This document shows positions 1 to 11,803 of a stretch of 64,000 bases of DNA, in pieces (position 1 is the first letter of the stretch; every line of letters begins with the position of its first letter). A model generated the notes under the pieces. It saw nothing but the letters and a program-made list of their open reading frames with translations. It did not search any database and was not told the origin of the DNA. The position numbers and the translations under genes are program-made. This DNA comes from Acidobacteriota bacterium (lineage in GTDB: Bacteria; Acidobacteriota; Vicinamibacteria; Vicinamibacterales; 2-12-FULL-66-21). Location: assembly GCA_016184105.1 (NCBI GenBank), contig JACPDI010000018.1:20601-84600 (forward strand), read 5' to 3'.

Positions 1-1
1 T

Positions 2-166
2 CCTGACATCCAGAACCCTGACATCCAGAACCCGGACGTCCAGAATCCGGATATTCAGAACCCGGATGTGCAGAACCCTGACATCCAGAACCCCGACATC
101 CAGAACCCGGACATTCAGAACCCGGACATTCAGAACCCGGACATTCAGAACCCCGATATCCAGAAC
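2..166 (+). repeat. 15-bp tandem repeat coding PDIQN pentapeptides
   Basis: Eleven contiguous 15-bp units are visible and the array continues off the left edge. The consensus is CCNGAYATHCAGAAC. Almost all differences between units are synonymous; the only residue change is Ile to Val in units 3 and 5. This indicates selection on the encoded peptide rather than a recent DNA-level expansion. The spacing P-D-[IV]-Q-N resembles the pentapeptide-repeat pattern (small, D/N, aliphatic, polar, polar) that folds as a quadrilateral beta-helix. Confidence 0.95.
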
Positions 167-2119
167 GGCAGCCTCACCGACGCGACCGTCGCGGTCACGA
201 ACACCGGCAACACGACATCGTCGTACCAGGTGGGCAGCAGCGTCAGCGGCGACACCGGGTCGTTCGTGTTTCAATTGATCGGCAGCCGGATCGTGCGGCG
301 CCCCTCGAGCGAGGATTGCCGGCTCACGTTCGTGCGCGAGAACCAGATCCTCTTCAACGAACCGCTGCCCGACCTCAACGTCGCGTTTCCCGATCCGAAT
401 GACAGCAGCCGGAAGAATACGACGGTGCAGATCGCGCCCGGCGACACGGTGTATGTCACGTTGCGCGTGTACGATCCGGATCCCACCGACACGATCGCGT
501 TCTGCCCGCCGGGGTCCGGCAACCCGACGTGCGCCGGACAGCCGCCGACGCACGGCGTGCAGTTCAAGGCGAGGGCGGCGGCCATCAACGTTGACACGAA
601 CGGGCTGACCGACGACGAACCGGCATCCGACGAGTCCGCGGTGCTCGCACCCGACCTGGTGATCGACGGGCCGCTGGCCGTGTCGCCCGCGACCATCGTC
701 GCCGGCGACACGATCGCGATCGCGGGCGTGTCCGCCCGGAATGCGGGACAGGTGGTGGCGTCTGCCGACGGGGGCTTCGAACACACCTACTACGCGTCGC
801 CGGATGCCACCGTCACTCCGGCGGACCGTTCCCTGCTGACGACGGACGGTGTCGGCCCCCTGGCGCCGGGCGCGACCGATCCCCTGGCGCGGTCGCTGAT
901 CACGCCCTCCGACCTCGCGAGCGGCACGTTCCATCTCGGGATCATCACCGACAGCGGCAACGATGTCGGAGAGAGCGACGAAGGGAACAATTCGATTGCC
1001 TCTGCCCCGATCACCGTCGTCGACAGGCCGGCAATCCTGACGGAGGCGCTGCCCGCGGGGCAGATCGGATCCCCGTACTCGCAGGCGCTGGCCGCCGGCG
1101 GCGGCGTGGGGGCGCTGACGTGGTCCTGGTCGGCGTCGCTGTGCAGGATCGAGTGCGGCTTCATTCCCGCGACCCCGCCGGGGTTGACGCTCGGCCCCGG
1201 GGGCGCGATCAGCGGCACGCCGACGGCGCCGGGCGCCTACGGATTCTTCGTCGGCGTCGCCGACTCCACGCCTGGCGCCGAGACGAACGAGCGCCATTCG
1301 GCCGTGGCCTTCTTCATCCTGGAGGTCCTGCCGACGCCGGCGGTCATCTTCGTTCAGCAACCGCCGGATCCCGTTTCTCCGGGCCAGACCTTCGCCGTCG
1401 CGGTCCGCGTGCAGGACTCGACGGGCGCTCCCATCCCCGGCGCGCAGGTCACGCTTCGCCTCGATGACAACGACCAGGGCGCCTCGATGATCCCGCCGAG
1501 CGCGTCCGCGATTGCCAACGTGGACGGGCAGGCGATGTTCTCGGGCATCGCGGTGGACTCGGCGGGCACGTTCCGCCTGCGCGCGACGGTGGAGTCGGTC
1601 GGGTACGCGACCGGCCTCGGTTTTTCCAGCGTCTTCCACCTGGTGAGTCTCACGTTCGTCGGCCCGGCGGGCGGTCCGGGCGGCACTCCGTTCGGGCCTT
1701 TCCTGTGTGAGGGCGGGTCGGTCGGGACGGCGCTGCGCGGGCGCGCCGGCGATGACATCGATCGCACCGAGCTGTGGTGCAGCACGCTCGACGGCACCTC
1801 GCTGGGCACTCCGGTGTTTGCCGGCGGCATTGGCGGAGACACCGGCGCCGTCTACGACATGACGTGCGATGCGGGCTTCGTCCTCAGCGGTGTGCACGGC
1901 GCCGCCGGCATCGTGACGTGGGGCGGCAACGTCGTCGACACGCTCGGCGTCACGTGCACCGGCCTCGCCTCCCCCGAGAGCTACAGGACACCGGCGGTCG
2001 GAACGGCGGCGCCGGGAACCGAGCCGTTCTCGCTCGATTGCCCGTCGGGCAGCCGGCTGGTGGGCGTCAGGGGGCGACAGGGCGCGCTGCTCGATCAGAT
2101 CACGATCGCGTGCCGGTAA
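2..2119 (+). CDS. Large secreted multidomain surface protein, 3' part
   Basis: The reading frame is open at the left edge, so only the last 705 residues are seen. In order: residues 1-55 are eleven PDIQN-type pentapeptides; then a domain-DUF11-like beta region; a CARDB-like adhesion domain around residues 215-345 (begins PDLVIDGPLAVSPATI and ends with a conserved DEGNNS segment); a putative-Ig (He_PIG) domain around 350-435 (PPGLTLGPGGAISGTPTAPG); an Ig-like/Big_1-type domain around 440-550; and a C-terminal Cys-rich region with two repeats of the form L-x-C-x(n)-G-V-x-G, vaguely like VMO-I or jacalin-like folds. No sorting motif or membrane anchor is seen at the C-terminus. The domain mix points to an extracellular adhesive or structural protein; the exact role is unknown. 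It converges on the kinase gene with a 3-bp gap. Confidence 0.8.
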   Translation, partial: PDIQNPDIQNPDVQNPDIQNPDVQNPDIQNPDIQNPDIQNPDIQNPDIQNPDIQNGSLTDATVAVTNTGNTTSSYQVGSSVSGDTGSFVFQLIGSRIVRRPSSEDCRLTFVRENQILFNEPLPDLNVAFPDPNDSSRKNTTVQIAPGDTVYVTLRVYDPDPTDTIAFCPPGSGNPTCAGQPPTHGVQFKARAAAINVDTNGLTDDEPASDESAVLAPDLVIDGPLAVSPATIVAGDTIAIAGVSARNAGQVVASADGGFEHTYYASPDATVTPADRSLLTTDGVGPLAPGATDPLARSLITPSDLASGTFHLGIITDSGNDVGESDEGNNSIASAPITVVDRPAILTEALPAGQIGSPYSQALAAGGGVGALTWSWSASLCRIECGFIPATPPGLTLGPGGAISGTPTAPGAYGFFVGVADSTPGAETNERHSAVAFFILEVLPTPAVIFVQQPPDPVSPGQTFAVAVRVQDSTGAPIPGAQVTLRLDDNDQGASMIPPSASAIANVDGQAMFSGIAVDSAGTFRLRATVESVGYATGLGFSSVFHLVSLTFVGPAGGPGGTPFGPFLCEGGSVGTALRGRAGDDIDRTELWCSTLDGTSLGTPVFAGGIGGDTGAVYDMTCDAGFVLSGVHGAAGIVTWGGNVVDTLGVTCTGLASPESYRTPAVGTAAPGTEPFSLDCPSGSRLVGVRGRQGALLDQITIACR

Positions 2120-2122
2120 GGC

Positions 2123-5074
<2,952 letters not shown>

Positions 5075-5108
5075 GACTGCGATGCGGCTTGAGAGGCGCC
5101 ATTATGCC

Positions 5109-6503
5109 CTAATCGCCGCGGACGATCCGCAAAATCCGGTATTTGCCGGGGATACGTCCGGTGGGTTCGAGCAGCAGCAGGGCCGCCGGCTGCCCGACAC
5201 CCAGCGGTCGCGCCACGTGCAGCTCATCGGGCAGGCGTACTTCCTGGCCCTCGGCCAGGTTCGGCGCAAAGATCGGCGCCACGACCTTCCCGCTCGCATC
5301 GATCTCCTCCAGGCCGGCGAACACTCGCAGGTCGCCGAGGTCCTCGATGCCCATGACGAGCGCCACGCGACGGCGCCCATCGACCATTCGAACACGACGT
5401 GTGGCGGTGATGCCGATGTCACCGGTGAAGGGCGCCACGCCGCTGCCGGTCACGATCGACGCGCGGCGAATGAGGGTGTGAAAGAGTCGCGAGTCGTTCT
5501 CGGGCAGCGACTCGTATCGCTGCGGGTCGGCCAGGTGCACACGCCCGGTTGCCAGGGCATCGAGCGCGGTCAGGATCGCGACGAAGTTCATGCGCACGAG
5601 CGCCGGATCGGGCTCCCGCGCGGAAAAGGGGCCGGTCTCGATCAGCACCACCGGCGTTCCCCAGAGCGTGATGTTGTCTCCGAACGCCCTGACCTCGAAC
5701 TCATCGTCGTAACGGCCGATCTGCCCGGGCGCGAGAGGCTCGATCGCGTCGCGGATGATCGCGCAGGTCTTCTTGGTGAGCAGGCGCCCTTCGTTCTGCG
5801 TTCGCGCGGCATCGAACGCGACCGAGAGCAGGGAGATCGACGCCGGCTTCACGGGCGCGCGACCCACCGACGTGCGCCAGTTCTGGTTGTGCAGGTTGAA
5901 TCCGATGCTCGGCTCGTACTCGTCGCGCACGTTCTTCAGCGCCCGCCCTTCGGGCGTCTGGAGCAGGAGCGCGTCGCGGTTGATGTCGATGCCCTGCGCG
6001 TTGCGGCGCTGGAAGCGCTCGGCGCCGTCGGGGTTGAGCATCGGGATCACGTGGAGGGTGAGGGTGTCGAGAATCCGCGCGGCGACCGGTTCGGTGCGGT
6101 GGCGGCGGAGGTACTCAAGGACGTCGAAGAGCGCGGCGGTCGCGGTCGGCTCGTCGCCGTGCATCTGCGACCAGAGCAGCACGCGGAACGCGCCGTCACC
6201 CGCCGTCACCAGGTTGATGGACCGTCCCTCGACGGATCTTCCGGCCTCGCGGACCGTGAAAAGGCCCGGCGCGTCCCGGCGAAGGGCCGCGAGACGGCTG
6301 ACCACCTCGCGGTGATCGACAAGGGGCGTGAGCGGCGAGGATACGTGCTCGCGATCCCATACCGCGGCCAGCTCCTGCGGCGGGGGAGGAGCGGTCGCGG
6401 GCCGGTCCTGGGCGCGTGCGGGAGCTGGCGCGGCGGTCAGGGCAACGGCCAGCGCGGCCAGCCTCAGGTCTGCAGCGAACGCTGAATGAAGACTCATGGA
6501 CAT
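5109..6503 (-). CDS. Secreted M14 zinc carboxypeptidase
   Basis: 464 aa with an N-terminal signal peptide of about 33 residues ending ARAQD. The M14 fold shows zinc ligands in HGDEPT (His-x-x-Glu) and a later His in FNLHNQNW, and substrate-binding LNPDGAERF and NINRD-type segments (DINRDA). The C-terminal part is a beta-sandwich-like extension. Predicted to trim C-terminal residues from peptides in the periplasm or outside the cell. The ATG at 6503 gives the complete signal peptide; a second ATG six bases on is also possible. It lies between the permease gene (18 bp upstream) and the kinase gene on the same strand, which suggests a peptide/amino acid utilisation operon. Confidence 0.88.
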   Translation of the reverse strand: MSMSLHSAFAADLRLAALAVALTAAPAPARAQDRPATAPPPPQELAAVWDREHVSSPLTPLVDHREVVSRLAALRRDAPGLFTVREAGRSVEGRSINLVTAGDGAFRVLLWSQMHGDEPTATAALFDVLEYLRRHRTEPVAARILDTLTLHVIPMLNPDGAERFQRRNAQGIDINRDALLLQTPEGRALKNVRDEYEPSIGFNLHNQNWRTSVGRAPVKPASISLLSVAFDAARTQNEGRLLTKKTCAIIRDAIEPLAPGQIGRYDDEFEVRAFGDNITLWGTPVVLIETGPFSAREPDPALVRMNFVAILTALDALATGRVHLADPQRYESLPENDSRLFHTLIRRASIVTGSGVAPFTGDIGITATRRVRMVDGRRRVALVMGIEDLGDLRVFAGLEEIDASGKVVAPIFAPNLAEGQEVRLPDELHVARPLGVGQPAALLLLEPTGRIPGKYRILRIVRGD

Positions 6504-6521
6504 TGAAAGAACCGTCTCCTG

Positions 6522-7875
6522 TCATCCCTCCTCGAGATACCCTTCGTCCACCCGCCTGGCGCTCGCGCCCGCGAGCCGCGTGACGACATAGAGCGCGGCG
6601 CCCGCCGCGAGCGCGGCGACGCCGACCGATATCTGCCTGGGCGTCGCGAACGCGACGATACCAACTGACAGCAACGCGCCTGCCGCCGGGATGAGCGGCC
6701 CTCCCGGCGCGACGAACGCCGGCCGATTCACCACCCCCGCAAAGCGCGGCCGCCGCAAGGCGAGCGTGGCGGCACAGCTGACCGCATAGACGAACAACCG
6801 CGTGATCGCGCTGCCGATCGCCAGCGTGGTGAACGTCCCGCTCAGAGCGAGGGCGAGCGCCACCGCACCGGTGACGAGAATGGCGGTCGCCGGCGTGCGA
6901 TAGCGGGGGTGCACCCAGGCGAACACCCCGGGGATGTCGCCGTGCTCGCCGAGCGCGAACAGGTTCCTCGATCCTGAAAGCGACTGGCCGAAGTTGTTGC
7001 CCGTCATCGCGAACACCGCGGCGGTGGTGATGAGCAGCGCGCCGCCGGCGCCGAGGAACGTGACCGCGGAATCCGCGAGCGCGGTCTTCGATCGCGCGAG
7101 ATCGGGCAGCGTCGCGAGCGCGACCACCTGCGCGGCCGTCATGAGCAGCGTCACGAAGACGATCGTCATCATCATCGCGAACGGGATCGCGCGCCGCGGA
7201 TCGCGCGTCTCGCCGCCGGTGACCGGCACCACCTCGTAGCCGCCGAAGGCAAAAATCAGCAGCACCGTCGCAGACGTGACACTGGCAAAGGCCGGCGGGC
7301 CCGACGGGATCAACCGCGACGCATCGATGAAAAAGAGCCCGATCGCGGCAAACAGCACGAGCGGGACGATCTTGCCGACGGTCAGCGCGTTGATGACCCG
7401 CGAGCTGAGCTTGATGCCGCGCAGGTTGACCCACGTGATGAGCGTGACCGTCGCGGTCATCAGCGCGGGACGTCCCGCCCCGGCCGCGAGCGCCGGCCAG
7501 TAAAAGGACAGCGAGTCCATCAGACCGTTGATGACCGAGGCCCAGCTCGCCGCGCGCGTGATCCACAGCATCCAGCCCACTTCGAACGACACGAACCGGC
7601 CAAACGCCGCGCGCGCATACAGGTACGGACCGCCGGTGCCCGTGAATCGGCTCCCGACCTCCGCGAACGAGAGCGCGATGAGCATGGACAGCCCGCCCAC
7701 CCGCGGCCAGGAGCCATGGGCTCCAGGCGCCCACGGCCGCCGCGACCGCCGCGGGCATCAGGAACACGGCGCCGCCAATCACCTGGTTGACGCCGATCGC
7801 CGTCAGATCCCAGCGGCCGAGCTCCCGGCGGAGTTCCGCGTGGTCGGAAGCCTGAGGTTCTCGCTGATGCGACAC
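6522..7875 (-). pseudogene. APC-family amino acid permease, frameshifted
   Basis: The N-terminal segment (start 7875; MSHQREPQASDHAELRRELG, then the first helix GVNQVIGGAVFLMPAAVA) and the rest (GGLSMLIALSFAEVGSRFTG onward, about 390 aa, ten or so helices) are in different frames. They join near 7705-7715 on the minus strand at GCGGGTGGGCGGG, where removing one G restores a single 450-residue permease. The motif IGGAVFLMPA is typical of the APC superfamily. As read, translation from the normal start would run into an unrelated frame. It may be a genuine null mutation or a homopolymer error in the assembly. If intact, it would import amino acids for the neighbouring peptidase system. Confidence 0.8.
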
Positions 7876-7919
7876 GGCAGCGAGGGTTGTATCATGCGCA
7901 GTCGCAGGATGAAACCCTC

Positions 7920-8621
7920 ATGAGCTCGGATGCCTCCATCCAGGTGAAGCCGCGCGACGTGCTGCCGCGCCACGCCCGCACGCTGCCCGCCGGGTATTAC
8001 ACCGACCAGGCCGTGCTCGCGCGGGAGATGCGACGCTTCTTTTTCCAGATGTGGATCTGCGCGGGGCGCGCCGCCGAGATCCCCGAACCCGGCGACTTCT
8101 TCGTGCGCGACGCGATGGGCGAAAGCATCGTGATCGCCCGCCGCGACGACGGCCGGGTGCGCGCCTTCTACAACACCTGCCGCCATCGCGGCACGAAGTA
8201 CTGCGAGGAGCCGCACGGCCGCTTCACAGGACGGATCCAGTGCCCGTACCACCTGTGGACCTACCGGCTTGACGGCACGCTCGCCAACGCGCCGCACATG
8301 AGCGACGCGCCCGGCTTCAGAAAAGAGGACCACTCCCTCGGCCAGGTCGCGTGCGACACGTGGGACGGCCACGTGTTTCTGAACTTCAGCGCGGAGCCGC
8401 CGCCGCTCGCCTCGCAGCTCGCCACGCTCCCGGCGAAGTTCGCCCCCTGGCGGATGCAGGAGCTGCGGGTGGGCGCGCGCATGGACCTGCGCCCGGGACC
8501 GTACTCGAACCGGGAGGACCTGCTCTACGCGTTCGACCGGTGGATCGTTGAGGCGTTGGGCGATGAAATGAACGTGTCGATCATCGCGTCCATTGCGCGC
8601 TGGAGGTCCTTGCCGGAGTAG
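7920..8621 (+). pseudogene. Rieske ring-hydroxylating oxygenase alpha subunit, 3'-truncated
   Basis: The Rieske [2Fe-2S] domain is complete: C-x-H at CRH and C-x-x-H at CPYH (CRHRGTKYC... IQCPYHLWTY), within about residues 35-150. The family (choline, carnitine, stachydrine or aromatic oxygenases) normally has about 350-430 aa with a C-terminal SRPBCC catalytic domain carrying the mononuclear iron. Here homology stops at about residue 185 (8480), and the last 45 codons are simply antisense to the TetR gene 3' end. The catalytic domain is therefore missing. The start at the ATG 7920 gives MSSDASIQVKPRDVLPRH; an upstream ATG at 7887 is less likely. It is divergent from the broken permease. Confidence 0.75.
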
Positions 8622-9178
8622 GACGCGGGATATCCGCTGTCCTTGGCGAGCACGCGATCGCGTGCGAGGCCCTCGAACGCGCCGATGAGGGAGGACCGGA
8701 CGACCGCCACGGGCAGCGCCTGGCGCAGCTCGCCACGCCGGCGAGCCTGTCGGAGGAGCGAATCCAGCCGATCGACGAACTGGCGGAATCCGGCGCTGAC
8801 GCCCAACCCGTGCGCGCGCACGCGCCTGCCCTCGAAAAGCATCAGCCGCTTCAAGTCGGGCTGCTCGTCGAACCGCGCCAGCACGAACCGCATGAGGGTG
8901 CGGACGGCCTGCACCGGGGATTCGGCCGCGAGGACGAGCGTCCCGATCTCGACGTTGAGGCGCCGCCAGGTCTCTTCGAAAATCGCGTCGAGCAGCCCCT
9001 CCTTGCTCCCGAAGTGCTTGATGAGCTGTGACTCCGACGTCCCGGCCTCGCGGGCGACCTGCGCGGTGGAGGTATGCGAGAACCCGTGCGTCGCGAACAG
9101 GTGCGTCGCCGCGCGCAGGATGCGCTCGTGGCTGGACCGGCTGGAGAACGGAGGAGGATGGGGGGAGGGCTGTGTCAT
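8525..9178 (-). CDS. TetR/AcrR family transcriptional regulator
   Basis: 217 aa. The N-terminal TetR helix-turn-helix covers about residues 15-62 (RILRAATHLFATHGFSHTS, TAQVAREAGTSESQLIKHF). The ligand-binding C-terminal domain is helical and unassigned. The ATG at 9178 is chosen because it places the HTH at the usual distance from the N-terminus; the frame stays open much further upstream without homology. Its 3' end overlaps the truncated Rieske gene by about 97 bp. A perfect inverted repeat lies about 70 bp upstream and is the likely operator, so autoregulation is expected. The regulated target and the ligand are unknown. Confidence 0.9.
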   Translation of the reverse strand: MTQPSPHPPPFSSRSSHERILRAATHLFATHGFSHTSTAQVAREAGTSESQLIKHFGSKEGLLDAIFEETWRRLNVEIGTLVLAAESPVQAVRTLMRFVLARFDEQPDLKRLMLFEGRRVRAHGLGVSAGFRQFVDRLDSLLRQARRRGELRQALPVAVVRSSLIGAFEGLARDRVLAKDSGYPASYSGKDLQRAMDAMIDTFISSPNASTIHRSNA

Positions 9179-9245
9179 GAAAAATCGACGGGCGCGTACT
9201 GTTCGCCGACACCCGCCGCCCCGGACGGCGGCCTGACAACCGCTT

Positions 9246-9275
9246 AGTAGTAATACTACTGTTCTCAGTAGTATT
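9246..9275. promoter_or_regulatory. Probable TetR operator (AGTAGT half-sites)
   Basis: AGTAGTAATACTACT at 9246-9260 is a perfect inverted repeat (AGTAGT-N3-ACTACT). After six bases a third half-site, AGTAGTATT, follows at 9267. This AT-rich palindrome stands out in a GC-rich context, between the TetR gene (minus) and the small secreted protein gene (plus), as expected of an operator that controls both. Binding by this TetR is inferred from position. Confidence 0.65.
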
Positions 9276-9343
9276 GCCAGTTCTATCGCGAGGCCGCGGC
9301 TGCGCCGGGCGGGCACGGACATTGAAGGGCGGGGCCGTCGCGC

Positions 9344-9725
9344 ATGCGGCACCAGGCCCCACTGCCGGCCGTCCTCGGCATCCTCCTTCTCGCGGCCACC
9401 CCGCCGGCGGACGGCGCCTCCCCTGCTCGTCCTGAAGTCTTCACGCCCGCGACGTGCGATGCGGCGGAAACGGCCGCGCTTCGCCAGCCGGACGGCTCCG
9501 GGCCGTCGGTCTATCGCACGGACAAGGCGTTCGGCATCGTGCTGAACTACTACCGGTTCAAGCGCAAGCAGGCCGTGGCCGTGTCGCGCGAGGACGTCGG
9601 CGCGCCGCGCGACTCTCCGGCCGCGTGCAGCTGGTGGGCGAGGGGGAGCGCGTGACGCTCTACCGGCCGTACCTCTCGCAACGCACGTTCGACCTGATCG
9701 ACGCAACCGTCTTCATCATTCGTGA
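9344..9725 (+). pseudogene. Small secreted protein of unknown function, probably frameshifted
   Basis: The first part (from ATG 9344) has a signal peptide (LGILLLAATPPADGAS) and a conserved-looking segment, VYRTDKAFGIVLNYYRFK. Around 9600-9620 the apparent continuation moves to another frame (SGRVQLVGEGERVTLYRPYL, then TFDLIDATVFIIRE). The plausible protein would be about 125 aa; the unshifted frame ends in low-quality sequence after 103 aa. No family is recognised. It lies downstream of the TetR operator and just before the Asp-box gene. The frameshift is inferred from sequence texture only. Confidence 0.4.
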
Positions 9726-9742
9726 GCCTGGAGGATCCTGCG

Positions 9743-11799
9743 ATGAGAAGCTCGATGCGCACGTGCGGGCTGGCACTGGCCTGCCTCGCGGCCCTGGTCA
9801 CCACGACGCCCGCACAGTCCGGCACTGACGGGCGCCTGGCCACGCCGGAAGGAGGTGGCCGCGCGAGCGCGACCTGGACGCGCGGGCCGTACGCCGCGGC
9901 GGCCAACCCCACGCCGCAGGTTGGCGGTGTCCTCGCCAGCTGCGTCGAGGGCGTCACGTGCGCCACGATCCCCTTCAGCATCGACCTGCCCGCCGACTAC
10001 TGGACGCGTCATCAAGGCACGCTGTCGGTCACGGTGACCTGGCCCGATCACCAGATCGTCGCGGGACAGGACGCCGTGTACAACGACTTCGACGTCTATC
10101 TGTACGACGCCGACGGGCGCGAGGTCACGCACGCGGCGACGGGAGACCAGCCGGAACTGCTCACCGTGGAGAACCCTGCACCCGGGGCCTACACGCTGGT
10201 GGTGTATCTCTTCTCCATCGTCGACGAAGGCTTCACGGCTGCGGCGGCGCTGCAGTCGACCGCGGGGACCGTTCCACAGCCGGCGGACGATGAGAGCGCG
10301 ATCCGATTCAGCCCGGCCGTGACGTTGCGCGCGCCCGCGTCGGGGCGTGACGGCGAGCCCAGTACCGCGATCGATCAGGACGGCCGATGGTACGTCAGCG
10401 CGATTCGCGGCGTGCCGGCGGGCTCCGACATGTGGATCATCACGGATCCCGCGGGCCAGGGCTTCAAGTGGCTTGGCCGTCCCGACACGTTCCGCGTCCA
10501 GGATCCGCAGACCGGAGAGTTCCGTGAGCCGACGGCATCCGACGGCGGCGGCGACAGCGACATCGCGCTCACCCAGCCCGCGCCCGGCGCCATCCCGCGC
10601 GTCTACATGAGCAGCCTCGCGGCGGCCACCGTGAGTTCGGCCGTCTCGGAGGACACGGGCAAGACCTGGCTGCTGAATCCATCCGCCACGCTGGCCACGA
10701 CCGAAGATCGGCAGTGGAACATCGCGTCGGGCGAAGACTACGCGGCGATCTGGGTGCGCGAGCCGATCACCGGTCCGGGCTTCTACCTGTATCAGTCGAT
10801 CGACGGTGGAAAGACGTATCCGTTTGTCGCGCTCGCACACCCGAACAACGGGACCGGTGGGCAGCCGGTGATGAATCACACCACGGGGACGGTGTACGGC
10901 GTGATTTCATCGGGCAGCAACCTGATCTTCGTGAAAGGGCGGCGCGGGCTGGGCGGCGTGGTGCAGACCTTTACGAGCAAGACGATCAGCACGGGCTTCT
11001 CTCACGGCAACCTGTTTCCTCTGATCAAGGTGGATCGCGCCGGCAATCTGTACGTCGCGTGGAGCGACACGAAGGCGGTCTATTACCGCTGCTCCACGGA
11101 CGACGGGGACACATGGAGCGCGCCGGTTCGCGTCAGCCGCGCGGGAGGAACCGCAGTGATGCCGGCAATGGCCGTCGGCGACCCGGGGCGCCTCGCGTTT
11201 GCCTGGTACGGGTCGACAGCCGCGACCGCCACCGACAGCCAGGCGGACTGGTATCTCTGGTTCGCGCAGACGCCGGACGGGTGGGTCGCCATCGCATTCA
11301 CGGACGACCACAACGACTTCGACGGGCACACCTACATCACGCGTCAGATCGGCGGCCCGTCCTTGTATGGCGACGCCCGGCCCAGGAAGATCAGGATCCC
11401 GAAGAGCGGCAAGACCGCGCAGCCCGGGCCGGAGGTGATCGACTTCGCCGGTGACGCTGAGACGCCTCCATCCACCTCCGTGCCTGCTCCGGCCCACGAC
11501 ATCTTGTTGCCACGACGGATCTCGACGTGGACGGGGGCAACCCCGCATTCCTGTACGGCACGGCCGGGCGCCTGAACAGCGGGGCAATCAGCGACAGCCG
11601 GAAAGGGGCCGCCGACAGCGGAACGATGACGACGGGAGAAGCTGGCGTGATCCAGATCCGCATCGATCTCGCGAAGCTGGGAAATCCTGCGGCAGGCACC
11701 CGGCTGCACGGGACGATGGGCCGCGCGCGCGCCGCGGTGGACAACTCGCGCTTCATTCTCGACCGCACGCGGGGCGGGACGGGGTTTCTGTTGAAATAG
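9743..11799 (+). pseudogene. Secreted Asp-box (sialidase-like) beta-propeller protein, frameshifted near the 3' end
   Basis: The start ATG 9743 follows a GGAGGA ribosome site. A signal peptide (LALACLAALVTTTPAQSG) leads into a pre-peptidase-C-like beta domain at about residues 55-165. A propeller region with three Asp-boxes follows: SEDTGKTW, SIDGGKTY and STDDGDTW. Near 11505-11510 one base appears to be missing: upstream ends HDIL, and the frame one base over continues as ATTDLDVDGGNPAFLYGTAG through to a stop at 11799. Without the shift, translation ends at 11575 in unrelated sequence. The Asp-box fold is shared by sialidases and other glycan-binding enzymes; no catalytic Arg triad was identified, so enzymatic activity is uncertain. 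Confidence 0.75.
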
Positions 11800-11803
11800 A
11801 ACC

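Noticed and set aside
2..166. Regular 15-bp repeat as a CRISPR array
   Set aside because: Units are contiguous with no spacers, vary at synonymous positions, and lie in an open reading frame.
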